Both the position numbers and the translations under genes were made by a program. DNA of 64,000 nt from Azospirillum ramasamyi (GTDB taxonomy: Bacteria; Pseudomonadota; Alphaproteobacteria; Azospirillales; Azospirillaceae), in contig NZ_CP029833.1 in NCBI RefSeq assembly GCF_003233655.1, forward strand, positions 124,001 to 188,000. The letters are read 5' to 3'. The notes under the pieces were generated by a model that had not been told where the DNA came from, ran no database searches, and was given only the letters and a program-made list of their open reading frames with translations. Of the stretch, positions 43,742-53,448 are shown one piece after another; the first letter of the stretch is position 1; each line of letters starts with the position of its first letter.

Positions 43742-45963
43742 CACAGCAGCTCCCGCAGGTCGAGCACCAGGATCAGGCGGCCGTCGCCCAGCACGGCGGT
43801 GCCGGCATAGCCGCGCAGGCTGCGCAGCACGCCGGTCATCGGGCGCAGCACCACGTCGGCACGCTCGCCGACATCGTCGACCGCCACCGCCACCGGGCCG
43901 TCGCCCAGTTCGGCCAGCACCACGCAGTCGGCGGCGCGCTCGCGCCCGTCCTCCGGCTGGCCCAGCAGGCGGCGCAGGCGGACCAGCGGCACCACCCGGT
44001 CGCGCAGCACCACGCTTTCCGCCCGCTTCACCGCGCGGATGGCGGCGCGCGGCACCCGCTGGATGCCGCCGACCAGCGCCACGGGAATGCCGTAGAGCGC
44101 GCCCGCCGCCTCCACCACCACGACGCGGGTGATGCTGAGCGTCAGCGGCAGCGACAGCCGCACCCGCGTTCCGGTTCCGGGGGTGGACGCGATCTCCACC
44201 CGGCCGCCGGCCCGTTCGACCGCCGCGCGCACCGCATCCATGCCGACGCCGCGGCCCGACAGGTCGGAAACGGAGTCCGCCGTGCTGAAGCCGGGGGCGA
44301 AGACCAGCCGCACCGCGTCGGCGTCGGACAGCGCCGCGGCGGCGTCGGGTGTCAGCAGCCCCTTGGCGACGGCGGCACGGCGCATCGCCGCCGGGTCGAT
44401 GCCGGCGCCGTCGTCCGACACCTCCACCACCACCCCGCCCTTGTCCTGGAAGGCGCGGACCCGCAGGGTGCCGGCGGGCGGCTTGCCGGCGGCGGTGCGC
44501 CGTGCCGGCGGCTCGATGCCGTGGTCCAGCGCGTTGCGCACCAGATGCAGCAGCGGTTCGCCCAGCACGTCGAGGATATCCTTGTCGGCCTCCGTCTCGG
44601 CGCCCTCCAGCACCAGATCCACCGTCTTGTCCAGCCGGCGGGCGGTGTCGCGCACCAGCCGGGGCAGCGGATCGAAGACGCGGGCCAGCGGCAGCAGCCG
44701 CAAGCGCAGCGCCGCATGGCGCAGGTCGCCGACCAGCGAGTCGAGCCGGGCGGAAAAGCCCTTCAGGTCGCGCCGCAGCTCCGCCGCCAGTTCACCGTCT
44801 TCGGCACGGCGCAGCAGCGGTCCCAACTGCCCCTTGACCACCGACAGCTCGCCGACCAGGGCCATCAGCGCGTCCATCCGTTCCGGTTCGACCCGCAAGG
44901 CACGGCGGGCGGCGGGGATGGCGGCGGGGATGGCGGCGGGCGGCGCTTCGGGCAGCGCGGGACGGGCCGGCCCTTCGGCGAGGAAGCGGCGCAACGTGCC
45001 GGCATCGGCGCAGGCGGCCTCGATCATGCGCCGGTCGGCCGGACACCCCAGCGAGGTCAGGATCGCGGCGACCGCCCGCGCCACCGCGGCACGGCGGGAG
45101 TCGCGCTCCACGGCGTTGCCGGGCAACTCCAGAATCCGCCCCTGCTCCTCCAGCATGCGGGCGGCCAGCGACTCCGGCGGCGCCACGGCGATGGGAGCCA
45201 CGGGAGTCTTTCCGGCCGGCTTCAGCCTGACGGGGGCGATGCGGACCTGATCGGGCACGCTGCGGAAGGCAGGACGCACCGCCTCCACATCGGCGCCGCT
45301 CAGCGCATGGAAGCGCAGGAGGCAGCGGTAGGGGTCCATCTCCGCCAACGCCGGCAGCGGTTCGGCAGGCTCGATGCGCAGCAGCCGCAGGTCGGGCACC
45401 CGGCGGAACAGCGCCAGCGGGTCGTCGCCGGTGAAGAAGCATTCGGGATCGGGCCGGTAGTCGACGGCGGTCAGCCGGCCCTCGCCGGCCGCGGCCCTCT
45501 CCTCCGCCGTCAGCGCCGCCAGCCAGGGGAACGCCTCCGCCTCCCCACCGGCGGCGGCCCCACCGGCAGCGCCAGTATCCTCCGCCCCCTCCCCGGCGAG
45601 GCCGCGGACCAGCGCGTCGGCGGCGGACGGCGCGTCGTCGGGCAGCGTGCCGGCTTCCTCCAGCGCCGCCACCCAGCGGGCGCATTGGTCGAGCACGCGG
45701 AACAGCGGGTCGGCGAGTTCGGGCGTCATGGCGCGCCGGCCGTCGCGCAGGAGCGTCAGCGTGTCCTCCCCGGCATGGACCAGCCGGGTGAAGGGCGCCA
45801 TCTCGAACAGGGCGCTCGCCCCCTTCAGCGTGTGGAAGGCGCGGAACAGCTCGTCCACCGACGCCCGGTCGGCCGGATCGCGTTCCAGCGCCAGCAGCGC
45901 GCCGCCGGCGGCTTCCAGCAGATCCTGCGCCTCGACGATGAACTGGTCGAACAGCTCGCTCAC
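43741..45963 (-). CDS. cheA: Chemotaxis-type histidine kinase CheA
   Basis: The 740-residue CheA starts with an HPt domain (phospho-His about 44 in RAFHTLKGASAL), then an Ala/Gly-rich linker and a variable region (about 150-330), a dimerisation segment with the AAIPAAIPAA linker, the HATPase (LVRNALDHGIEPP, DDGAGIDP, SGRGVGMDAVR), and a CheW-like C-terminus (about 605-740). All kinase boxes are intact. Its start overlaps the upstream cheY by 4 bp. Confidence 0.95.
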   Translation of the reverse strand: MSELFDQFIVEAQDLLEAAGGALLALERDPADRASVDELFRAFHTLKGASALFEMAPFTRLVHAGEDTLTLLRDGRRAMTPELADPLFRVLDQCARWVAALEEAGTLPDDAPSAADALVRGLAGEGAEDTGAAGGAAAGGEAEAFPWLAALTAEERAAAGEGRLTAVDYRPDPECFFTGDDPLALFRRVPDLRLLRIEPAEPLPALAEMDPYRCLLRFHALSGADVEAVRPAFRSVPDQVRIAPVRLKPAGKTPVAPIAVAPPESLAARMLEEQGRILELPGNAVERDSRRAAVARAVAAILTSLGCPADRRMIEAACADAGTLRRFLAEGPARPALPEAPPAAIPAAIPAARRALRVEPERMDALMALVGELSVVKGQLGPLLRRAEDGELAAELRRDLKGFSARLDSLVGDLRHAALRLRLLPLARVFDPLPRLVRDTARRLDKTVDLVLEGAETEADKDILDVLGEPLLHLVRNALDHGIEPPARRTAAGKPPAGTLRVRAFQDKGGVVVEVSDDGAGIDPAAMRRAAVAKGLLTPDAAAALSDADAVRLVFAPGFSTADSVSDLSGRGVGMDAVRAAVERAGGRVEIASTPGTGTRVRLSLPLTLSITRVVVVEAAGALYGIPVALVGGIQRVPRAAIRAVKRAESVVLRDRVVPLVRLRRLLGQPEDGRERAADCVVLAELGDGPVAVAVDDVGERADVVLRPMTGVLRSLRGYAGTAVLGDGRLILVLDLRELL

Positions 45964-46358
45964 GGTGCGCCCTCCGCTCCAACGGGACGGCCGGTCAGCA
46001 GCCGCGCCGCCTCCACCAGCAATTCCGGCCGCGGCGGCTTCACGATGTACCAGTTGGCGCCGGCCAGCAGCGCCTGTTCGCGGTCGCTGTCCTTGGATTC
46101 GGTGCTGATCATGATCGCCGGCACGTCGCGCAGCACCGGGTCGCGGCGCAGGACGCGCAGCATGGTGTAGCCGTCCATCTTGCGCATGTTGACGTCGACG
46201 ATGACCAGATCGGGCGGCTCGGCCATCGCCCGTTCCAGCCCTTCGATGCCGTTCACCGCCTCGTCCACCACGAAGCCGTCGGCCTCCAGCACGCGGCGGC
46301 TGAAGGCGCGGACGGTGACGGCGTCGTCCACCACAAGGATGCGCGGCCCATCGGTCAT
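45960..46358 (-). CDS. Single-domain response regulator, CheY-like
   Basis: A 132-residue receiver: acidic pair in ILVVDDAVTV, phospho-acceptor Asp about 55 in LVIVDVNMRKMDG, Thr/Ser switch MISTES, and Lys in YIVKPPRPE. It lacks an output domain. Overlaps cheA and cheR by 4 bp each, so production is tightly coupled. It is one of two receivers in the operon. Confidence 0.92.
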   Translation of the reverse strand: MTDGPRILVVDDAVTVRAFSRRVLEADGFVVDEAVNGIEGLERAMAEPPDLVIVDVNMRKMDGYTMLRVLRRDPVLRDVPAIMISTESKDSDREQALLAGANWYIVKPPRPELLVEAARLLTGRPVGAEGAP

Positions 46359-47233
46359 GGCACAGCTCCGTTCACCGGCTTCTGGTAGAGGATCGCGTCG
46401 GGGAAACGGCGCGGGACGAACAGCGAGGACATGCGGCTCATGCTTTCCGAATGGCCGAGGCAGACGAAGCCGCCCGGCGCCAGGGCGTCGTGGAACATGC
46501 TCGCCGCCTCCCGCCGGCCAAGATCGTCGAAATAGATCAGCAGGTTGCGGCAGAAGATCACGTCGATCCCGCGGAACCCGCGCACCTGCTGCGGATCGGC
46601 GATGTTGACCAGCGAGAAATCAACGGACTCCCGCAAGTCCTCGATGATTTGCCACCGTGGCCCCCCGGCCTTGGCCGTTCCGCGCAGGGATTCGAAATAC
46701 TTTGCGCGCAGATGGGCCGGCAGCCCCTGCAGGGCGCGCTCGTCATAGATGCCTTCGCGCGCCCGTTCCAGCACGGCGCTGTCGATGTCCGACGCCAGAA
46801 GCTCGATCTCGTAATCATCCACCCGCCGCCAGTTCTCCAGCAGCATGATGGCGATGGAGTAGGGCTCCTCCCCGGTGGCGCAGCCGGCCGACCAGATGCG
46901 CAGCCGCGAGCCCTTCGGCCTGTCCCGCACCAGTTCGTCCAGGGCTGAGTTCACCAGGCAGTCGAACTGGTACTTCTCGCGGAAGAAATAGGTTTCGTTC
47001 ACCGTCATCAGGTTGACGAGCCGCTGAAGCTCCTCCCCCGACGCCTGGAAACGAAGCAGGTTCATGTAGGCGCGCAGGCCCGTCGCGCCGACCGCCTGCA
47101 TGCGGGCGGCGACGCGGCGGTCGACGAAATAGCGCTTGGCCTCGGTGAAGGACAGGCCGGTGCGTTCCCGCAGGAAATCGCACAGGGTCGCATAATCCTC
47201 CGGCGACAGGCCGTCCGGTTCGCCCTCGCTCAC
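46355..47233 (-). CDS. cheR: Chemoreceptor methyltransferase CheR
   Basis: CheR methylates receptor glutamates with SAM. The 292-residue protein has the N-terminal helical domain and the SAM-binding core IWSAGCATGEEPYSIAIMLL, then LLASDIDSAVLERAREGIYD and IDVIFCRNLLIYFD. GTG at 47233 is chosen because it follows the HEAT gene's stop directly and gives the normal length; an upstream frame up to 47386 runs through the HEAT gene. Confidence 0.93.
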   Translation of the reverse strand: MSEGEPDGLSPEDYATLCDFLRERTGLSFTEAKRYFVDRRVAARMQAVGATGLRAYMNLLRFQASGEELQRLVNLMTVNETYFFREKYQFDCLVNSALDELVRDRPKGSRLRIWSAGCATGEEPYSIAIMLLENWRRVDDYEIELLASDIDSAVLERAREGIYDERALQGLPAHLRAKYFESLRGTAKAGGPRWQIIEDLRESVDFSLVNIADPQQVRGFRGIDVIFCRNLLIYFDDLGRREAASMFHDALAPGGFVCLGHSESMSRMSSLFVPRRFPDAILYQKPVNGAVP

Positions 47234-47237
47234 GCGC

Positions 47238-47879
47238 TCACCCGCCCCGGAAGCTGGAGCGGGCGGCGTCGACGGCGAAGGCGACGAAGGGATCGTCCGG
47301 GAAGCGGCGGGCCAGGATTTCCAGGCTGGACAGCGCCTCCGGGCTGCCGGCCTCGGCCAGCGCCTCCACCGCGGCGAGGCCGACATTGACGTCGGCGTCC
47401 CGCTCCATCACCGCCGCCAGCCAGTCCGCCCGGCCGGGATGGGCAAGCCCGCCCAGCCCCTGCACCGCGAAGATGCGCAGATCCGGGTCGGCATGGCCGA
47501 GAAGCGGCAGCAGGGCCGGCGCGGCGACCTCCGCCGGCATCTGCTGCAGGCTTTCCAGCGCCGCATTGCGCAGCGCCGCGTCCTCGCGGTCGAGGAGGGG
47601 GACCAGCGCCGCCGCAGCCTCGTCCGTCGCGATGCGGGCGAGCGCCGTCAGGATCGCCTCGCGCACGCCGGCATCGTCCTCCGCCTCCAGCCGGCCGGCG
47701 AGCGCCGCGACGGCCCCCGGCGCGACGCCGGCCTGTCCGGCCGGATGACCCAAGCCGTACGCCGCCTCGCGACGGGCCGAAGCATCGGGATCGCCCAGGG
47801 CGGCCAGCGGGTCGGCTGGCGCGCCGGGCGCCGCAGGACCGGATGGCGTGGCGCCGGCCTTCTTCTTCACCAGTCCCAT
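47238..47879 (-). CDS. HEAT-repeat protein of the chemosensory operon
   Basis: A 213-residue protein built of about five HEAT/PBS-lyase-type repeats of 30 residues (for example REAILTALARIATDEAAAAL, LRNAALESLQQMPAEVAAPA, LRIFAVQGLGGLAHPGRADW). HEAT repeats make protein-binding superhelices. It lies between cheB and cheR, so a scaffold role in the array or adaptation is likely but unproven. No enzyme motif is seen. Confidence 0.85.
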   Translation of the reverse strand: MGLVKKKAGATPSGPAAPGAPADPLAALGDPDASARREAAYGLGHPAGQAGVAPGAVAALAGRLEAEDDAGVREAILTALARIATDEAAAALVPLLDREDAALRNAALESLQQMPAEVAAPALLPLLGHADPDLRIFAVQGLGGLAHPGRADWLAAVMERDADVNVGLAAVEALAEAGSPEALSSLEILARRFPDDPFVAFAVDAARSSFRGG

Positions 47880-47889
47880 CTCGCCCTCC

Positions 47890-49011
47890 CTATTGCCCGC
47901 CGGCCCGCCGCTGGGCGGGCATCAGCCAGCGGATCAGCTGGCCGGCGATGCGGTCCGACGGCAGCACGATGCCGGCACCGCCGCGCCGGATCAAATCCTG
48001 CGGCATGCCGAAGACGACGGCGCTGTCCTCCGACTCCGCGATGGTCCGTCCGCCTTGGGCGTGCAGTTCCGCCATCGACGCGGCGCCGTCGTTGCCCATG
48101 CCGGTCAGCAGCACCCCGACCAGCCGCTCCGCCGGCAGCAGCCGCATGGCGCTGGCCACCAGCCGGTCGGCATTGGGGTGCCAGGGCCGCTCGGGCGCCA
48201 TGGGCACGCAGACCGCCTGCAGCCGTCCGCCGCGCCGCGCCAGCTCCACATCGGCACCGCCGCGGGCGATGCAGACCATGCCCGGCTCCAGCACCGCCGC
48301 CCGCTCCACCTCGACCACGCGCAGGGCGCACATCTCGTCCAGCCGGCGCGCCAGCGTCGCGGTGAAGGCGACCGGCATGTGCTGGGCCACCACCACCGGC
48401 CAGGGGAAATCGGCCGGCAGCAGCGGCAGGATGTCCTCCAGCGTGCTGGGTCCGCCGGTGGACACGCCGACCAGCACCACCCCGTCCTCCGCGCCCGCGG
48501 CGGTCATTCCCGCGGGCGGAGCCGGCAGCGGAGCTTCTTCGGGAGCGACGAAATCCTCCCCGGCGATGCGGGCGCGGGCCAGCCGCAGCCGCTCGCGCAG
48601 GCCCCGGACCCGGCGCGGGCGCGACGAAGCGGCGGCGCGCACCGTCTCCACCAGCTCCTCGCCGATGCGGCCGATGGAGCCGGCGGCCGGCTTCTGCACC
48701 GCCTCCACCGCCCCCAGCCGCAGCGCCTCCAGCGTCTCCTCCGCGCCGGCACCGGTGAGGGCGGAGACCATGACCACCGGCTTGGGATGCTCCACCATGA
48801 TGCGGGCGAGGCAGGCCAGCCCGTCCATGCCGGGCATGGTCACGTCGAGCGTCACCACGTCCGGGTCGACGACCGGCAGGCGCGCCAGGGCCTCCTCCCC
48901 CGTCGCGGCGGTCTCCACCCGGAAACCGGCCTCGGTCAGCAGCTCCGCGATGCGCCGGCGCATCAACGCGGAATCGTCCACCACCAGCACTGTCAGCACG
49001 CCGTCCCCCAT
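47890..49011 (-). CDS. cheB: Chemoreceptor methylesterase CheB
   Basis: CheB removes receptor methyl groups. The 373-residue protein has a receiver domain (Asp about 56 in VVTLDVTMPGMDGL), a linker (about 120-180), and the methylesterase domain with the catalytic Ser in VGVSTGGPSTLEDIL, His in VAQHMPVAFT and Asp in TGMGNDGAAS. Full length. 10 bp separate it from the HEAT gene. Confidence 0.95.
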   Translation of the reverse strand: MGDGVLTVLVVDDSALMRRRIAELLTEAGFRVETAATGEEALARLPVVDPDVVTLDVTMPGMDGLACLARIMVEHPKPVVMVSALTGAGAEETLEALRLGAVEAVQKPAAGSIGRIGEELVETVRAAASSRPRRVRGLRERLRLARARIAGEDFVAPEEAPLPAPPAGMTAAGAEDGVVLVGVSTGGPSTLEDILPLLPADFPWPVVVAQHMPVAFTATLARRLDEMCALRVVEVERAAVLEPGMVCIARGGADVELARRGGRLQAVCVPMAPERPWHPNADRLVASAMRLLPAERLVGVLLTGMGNDGAASMAELHAQGGRTIAESEDSAVVFGMPQDLIRRGGAGIVLPSDRIAGQLIRWLMPAQRRAGGQ

Positions 49012-49017
49012 GAGCCG

Positions 49018-50688
49018 TCACCGCTGGGTAACGAGCAGGCCGGCCAGCCGGTCCATGTCGAGCAGACTTTCCGCATCCATCAGCAGGATCAGGCGCGTGG
49101 CGGAGCCGGCACCATGGTTGGCAGGCGGCAGGGTCGCGACCCGGCGGATCAGCCGGCGCTGCGCCGCCGACACCGCCGGAGCCGGACCGATCCGTTCCGC
49201 CGGGATCGTCACCAGCCCGGACAGACCGTCGACCAGCAGCCCGACCCGCGCGGCATCGGCCCCATCCCGGCCGACCACGACCACGCGGCCGCGTGCAAGC
49301 CCGGCGGCGGCTTCGCCGCCCGCCGCCGGCAGATGCAGCAGCCGGCGCTGGTCGATCAGCGGCAGCACCTCGCCGCGCAGCGTCAGCACGCCGCTGACGA
49401 AGTCGGGGGCGTTGGGCAGGGGCGTGATGACGTCGGGCCGGCGCAGCACCTCGCGCACGGCGGCCACCGGCAGGCCGTATTCCGCTCCGGCGAGGCTGAA
49501 GACGACGAAACGCTCCCCCATGCCGCCAAGGCCGCCGGCATCCGCGGGCCGCGCCGGTTCCATCCCGTCCCTCTCCCCATCCGCGCCGGCTCCAATGCCG
49601 GCTCCAATGCCGGTCCCGGCGCCTGATTCGGCACCGATCGCCGCGCCATGCCGGAACAGCCGCGCGGCCGACAGGACGGAGACCAGCCGCCGCCCGCCAT
49701 CCGCCCGGGCGATGCCGTCCAAATCCTCGAATTCCGGCTCGCGGGCGAGAAACGGCGGCACCGGGTCGATCTGCGCGGGGTCGAGCCGCAGGATCTCCCG
49801 CACCTCGTCCACCAGAACGCCGACCGGGGCCTGACCCTGGCCGGGCCGCACCACGACCACGCGCCGTCCGGCTCCCTGTTCCCCGGCCCCCTGTTCCCGA
49901 ACGCCATCCAGCCCGAACAGCGCGCGCAGGCCCACCAGCGGCAGCAGCCGGTCGCGCACCGACATCACCCCCAGCAGATGCGCCCTGGACCGCGCCATGC
50001 GGGTGATCTCGCGCGGGGCCGGCAGGACTTCGCGCACGCGCTCCACCGGCAGGGCGAATTCCTGTCCGGCGACCTCGAAGACCAGCAGCGCCAGCCGGTC
50101 GGTTCCGGCCCCGGCGCCGGCGCTCCGGTCATCGCCCGGGCCGGCGGCTTGCCCGAGGCTGCCGACCAGCCCGCCCGCGGCCGCCGTCCGGTCGCTCTCG
50201 CCCAGCTCGCCGAACTGCCGGTCGATCAGCACATCCGGCTTCAGGATGGTGGCCGGGCCGTCACGCAGCAGGCCGTCCAGCATGGCGGGGTCGAGTCCGC
50301 CATCCTCGGCGGTCACCGGGTCGATGCGGTCGGGGCCGCTGCGCAGAATGCCGGCCATGGCGTCCACCCGCAGGCCGACCGGCTGGCCGCGATGTCCGAC
50401 CAGCACCACGCGGGTCTCGCGCGTGCCGGGCGTTCCGCCGTCCCGTCCGAGCGCCATGGCGAGGTCCAGCACCGGCACCGCGTCGCCATGCCAATGCGCC
50501 AGCCCCTCCAGACCCGGCGGGCCGAGCGGGATGCGCACCAGCTCCGGCGGACGGATCACCGCCTGCACCGACGACATCGGCAGGGCGAGGCGCAGGTCGC
50601 CGACCGTCATGGTGACGAAGGCGAGGCTGCCCGCCCCGCCGTCGCCGGCTGCCCCTCCGGACGCCTCTTCCGTCGTCACGGCGGTCAA
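49018..50688 (-). CDS. Triple CheW-domain coupling protein
   Basis: Most CheW proteins have one domain of about 150 residues. This 556-residue protein has three: about 22-170 (LAFVTMTVGDLRLALPMSSV), about 195-335 (LALLVFEVAGQEFALPVERV with GVMSVRDRLLPLVGLRALFG) and about 395-555 (ERFVVFSLAGAEYGLPVAAV with GVLTLRGEVLPLIDQRRLLH). Linkers are rich in Gly/Ala with short repeats such as GAGIGAGIGAGADG. It overlaps the receptor gene by 4 bp. It probably bridges several receptor-kinase contacts in the array. Confidence 0.9.
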   Translation of the reverse strand: MTAVTTEEASGGAAGDGGAGSLAFVTMTVGDLRLALPMSSVQAVIRPPELVRIPLGPPGLEGLAHWHGDAVPVLDLAMALGRDGGTPGTRETRVVLVGHRGQPVGLRVDAMAGILRSGPDRIDPVTAEDGGLDPAMLDGLLRDGPATILKPDVLIDRQFGELGESDRTAAAGGLVGSLGQAAGPGDDRSAGAGAGTDRLALLVFEVAGQEFALPVERVREVLPAPREITRMARSRAHLLGVMSVRDRLLPLVGLRALFGLDGVREQGAGEQGAGRRVVVVRPGQGQAPVGVLVDEVREILRLDPAQIDPVPPFLAREPEFEDLDGIARADGGRRLVSVLSAARLFRHGAAIGAESGAGTGIGAGIGAGADGERDGMEPARPADAGGLGGMGERFVVFSLAGAEYGLPVAAVREVLRRPDVITPLPNAPDFVSGVLTLRGEVLPLIDQRRLLHLPAAGGEAAAGLARGRVVVVGRDGADAARVGLLVDGLSGLVTIPAERIGPAPAVSAAQRRLIRRVATLPPANHGAGSATRLILLMDAESLLDMDRLAGLLVTQR

Positions 50689-52688
50689 ACCGCGCCGAGC
50701 AGGCTGTCGGCCATCGCCGCGATCTCCTCGATCGCCGACGCCAGCTCCTCAGCCCCCTTGGCCTGCTCGCGGGCCGCCTTGGCCGCTTCGGTCGCGGCGA
50801 GGTTGGCGGCGGCGGCGGCGGTCGCCACCTGCTCCACGCCGGTGCGGGTCTCGCGCAGGGCGACGGTGGTCTCCGCGGCGGCGTCCAGGATCTCGCGGCT
50901 GCCGGCGGTGACCACCCGCAGTTCCTGCGCGCCGGCGGTCAGGGTGACACCGAAGGCGCGGTGGCGCGCGGTTTCCGTCACCGCGGTCGCCGAAACGTCC
51001 TCGATGTCGCGGCGCACCCGCAGCATCTGGTCCTGGATGTCGCGGACGATGTCCTTGACCCGCTCGGCGCTCTCGGCGCTGTCGCCGGCCAGCTTGCGGA
51101 TGTCGCCGCTGACCACGGTGAAGCCGCGGCCGAACTCGCCCGCCCGCGCCGCCTCGATGGAGCCGCTGACCGCCAGCATGCCGGTCTGGATGGCGACGGT
51201 GGCGATGGCGTCCACCACCTTGTCGATGCGCCGGCCGATCCGCTCCAGCGCGTCCAGCCGCTGGCCGGCGCGGCGGGACGAGTCCACCGCCTCCAGCATG
51301 CCGTCGGCCAGCCGGCCGATGGTGTCGCGGGTCTCGCCCAGCAGGGCTTCCATCGAGGTGCAGCGCTCGACCGAATCCTGCGCCCGGCTGGCGGCCAGCG
51401 TCGCCGCCGCGTCGATCTCCGCGATGGCGGAAGCCAACTGGTGGGTGGCGGCACTCTGCGACTGGGCGCCGCCGGAAATCTGGCCGATCGCCGTCATGAT
51501 CTGGGCGGCGGCTCGGTTGATCTCCTCGATGGCGGCCGACAGCTCCTCCGCGGCCGAGGCCAGTTCATCGGCGGTGGCGGCGAGGTCGGCGGTGCCCTCC
51601 AGATCCTCGGCCAGTTCCGACAGCTGGCCTGCGGCGCGCTGGCTCTGGTTCAGGGCGACGGCCTGCTCGCCCGCGGTCTTCAGCGCCTCCTCGGCGGCGG
51701 CGGACTGCTCCTCGGCGCTGGCGGCGATGGTTTCCGCCCCGCGCAGGGCCTCGCGCGCGGCCTGGTCGGCCTCCACGGCGGCGCGGATCGTCTCCTGCGC
51801 GCCCTGCACCAGCGCGGTCATGTCCGACCGCACGCCTTCCAACTGCTGCACGATGGTGCGCCCGCGCTCCACCTCCGCCTTGGCGGCGTCGGACGAGGCG
51901 ACGATCCCGGCGGCGATGGCGGCCACCGCCTCCTGGATTTCGGCGACCATCGCCTGGATGTCGTTGGCGCTGCGTTCGGACCGTTCGGCCAGCGCCTGCA
52001 CCTCGTCGGCGACGACGGCGAAGCCCTTCCCGGCCTCCCCCGCCCGCGCGGCCTCGATGGCGGCGTTCAGCGCCAGCAGGTTGGTCTGGTCGGCGATCGC
52101 GGCCACGCTCTGCACGATGTCGCCGATCTCGCGCGCCTGGGTCTCCAGGTCGCGCACCAGCCGGACCGAAGCCTCCTGCCGTTCGGCGGCACGGACGATG
52201 CCGTCGATGGAGGACAGGATCTGTCCGCTGACGTCCTTCAGCGTTCCCTGCAGCGCCTCGACCCGCAGCACCGCCTGCTCGGCCGTGCCGCGCGAGCGGG
52301 CCAGCAGTTCCGACGCGCGGCCGATCATGCGCTGCGACTGCTGCGTGGCGCCGGCCGATTCCTCGGCCCCGGCGGCGATCTGCTCCATCGCCCGGCGCAG
52401 CTCCTCGGCGGCGGAGGCCGCCTGGGTGACGCCGCTCGCCAGCTCGGTGGAAGCGGCGGCGATGCCGCTGGCGGCCTGGCGGCGGCGCGAATCGGCGCGC
52501 GCCCGGCGGCGCTGCGGGGCGTTCGGTCCGGCACCTTCCGGCGAAGCGGCTTTCATGACCGGGACGGCGGCTGCCGCCGCTTCGGCGGTGGTTTCGACCG
52601 CACCCCCATCCTGACCGGCGCCGACGCCGACGTCCTTGTTCCGGGCCGTGCGTGCCGTGTCCATCCTGGTCTTCTTGATGAGCGCCAT
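50685..52688 (-). CDS. Soluble methyl-accepting receptor with two signalling domains
   Basis: A 667-residue receptor without membrane segments or signal peptide. After a basic, Ala-rich N-terminus it is nearly all coiled coil. A first MA-type hairpin tip reads IADQTNLLALNAAIEAARAG then EAGKGFAVVADEVQALAERS; a second, degenerate tip reads IQTGMLAVSGSIEAARAGEF then GRGFTVVSGDIRKLA. The form recalls FrzCD-like cytoplasmic receptors. ATG 52688 (MALIKKTRMD) has AAGGA upstream; the longer frame overlaps cheC. No sensor domain is recognised. Confidence 0.88.
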   Translation of the reverse strand: MALIKKTRMDTARTARNKDVGVGAGQDGGAVETTAEAAAAAVPVMKAASPEGAGPNAPQRRRARADSRRRQAASGIAAASTELASGVTQAASAAEELRRAMEQIAAGAEESAGATQQSQRMIGRASELLARSRGTAEQAVLRVEALQGTLKDVSGQILSSIDGIVRAAERQEASVRLVRDLETQAREIGDIVQSVAAIADQTNLLALNAAIEAARAGEAGKGFAVVADEVQALAERSERSANDIQAMVAEIQEAVAAIAAGIVASSDAAKAEVERGRTIVQQLEGVRSDMTALVQGAQETIRAAVEADQAAREALRGAETIAASAEEQSAAAEEALKTAGEQAVALNQSQRAAGQLSELAEDLEGTADLAATADELASAAEELSAAIEEINRAAAQIMTAIGQISGGAQSQSAATHQLASAIAEIDAAATLAASRAQDSVERCTSMEALLGETRDTIGRLADGMLEAVDSSRRAGQRLDALERIGRRIDKVVDAIATVAIQTGMLAVSGSIEAARAGEFGRGFTVVSGDIRKLAGDSAESAERVKDIVRDIQDQMLRVRRDIEDVSATAVTETARHRAFGVTLTAGAQELRVVTAGSREILDAAAETTVALRETRTGVEQVATAAAAANLAATEAAKAAREQAKGAEELASAIEEIAAMADSLLGAV

Positions 52689-52782
52689 GTCCTTACCCGC
52701 CTTTCCAGTCGGTTCTTCTTGGCCGGTTCTTGCCGGCCGCTTCTTGCCGGCGATCTTTCCGGGCCGGTTCTGCCTGACCCTC

Positions 52783-53448
52783 TTACGCGACCAGCCGCCC
52801 GATGTAGCGGCCGAGCGTGGCCTGCAGCGTGCCCGCCGACCCCGCATCGAGCAGCAGGACCACCCGCCCCCCGACCACCACCCCGTCACCGCCAGGCAAG
52901 GCGGTGCGCAGGTCGATGTGGAAGAGGACCGCGGCGCCTCCGGCACCGGCCTCCGCCATGATGGCCGGCGCCACCACGGCGCAACGGCGCAGTATCTCCG
53001 CCCCGCTGCCGCGGACGACCACCGGCAGGCCGGTGTCCACCGGTTCACCCAGCAGGTTGGCGACCAGCGCCAGCGCGCTGTTCAGCACGACGTTGCCCAG
53101 TTCCGCCAGGACTTCGTCCTCCAGCTCGGGAACGTCGTCCGCCGGAACGTCGGGGGGCAGGGCCGCGCGGACCAGCGGCAGGCTGCCGCCCTGCGGGAAG
53201 ACCAGCAGGGCGCAGCCGGCGAACAGGCCGCCCAGCCTTTCCGACACGCCCACCAGCGGCGGCGCCAGCGCCCGGTCCAGCAGCCCGGCCACCTCGTCCG
53301 GCGGCACCATCTCCACCGACGGCACCGACAGCGTCACCAGACCGTCCAGCATGCGGCCGAGCGCGGTCGACGCCTTGCCGATGCCGATGTTGCCCAGTTC
53401 GGCCAGCGCGTCGCGCTCCAGTTCGCTGAGCATGGGGGCGGCGGTCAC
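52783..53448 (-). CDS. cheC: CheC-family CheY phosphatase
   Basis: CheC/FliY-type proteins dephosphorylate CheY. The 221-residue protein has both active-site helices: LSELERDALAELGNIGIGKA (ExxN) and ELEDEVLAELGNVVLNSALA (ExxN), so the double-site CheC form. Length slightly above typical. It overlaps the upstream cheY by 4 bp and is followed by a 94-bp gap before the receptor gene. Confidence 0.9.
   Translation of the reverse strand: MTAAPMLSELERDALAELGNIGIGKASTALGRMLDGLVTLSVPSVEMVPPDEVAGLLDRALAPPLVGVSERLGGLFAGCALLVFPQGGSLPLVRAALPPDVPADDVPELEDEVLAELGNVVLNSALALVANLLGEPVDTGLPVVVRGSGAEILRRCAVVAPAIMAEAGAGGAAVLFHIDLRTALPGGDGVVVGGRVVLLLDAGSAGTLQATLGRYIGRLVA

Noticed and set aside
49575..49625. Short direct repeats in the triple CheW gene as a mobile repeat
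   Set aside because: They are a two-fold repeat of a Gly/Ala linker codon block, within the range of normal slippage.
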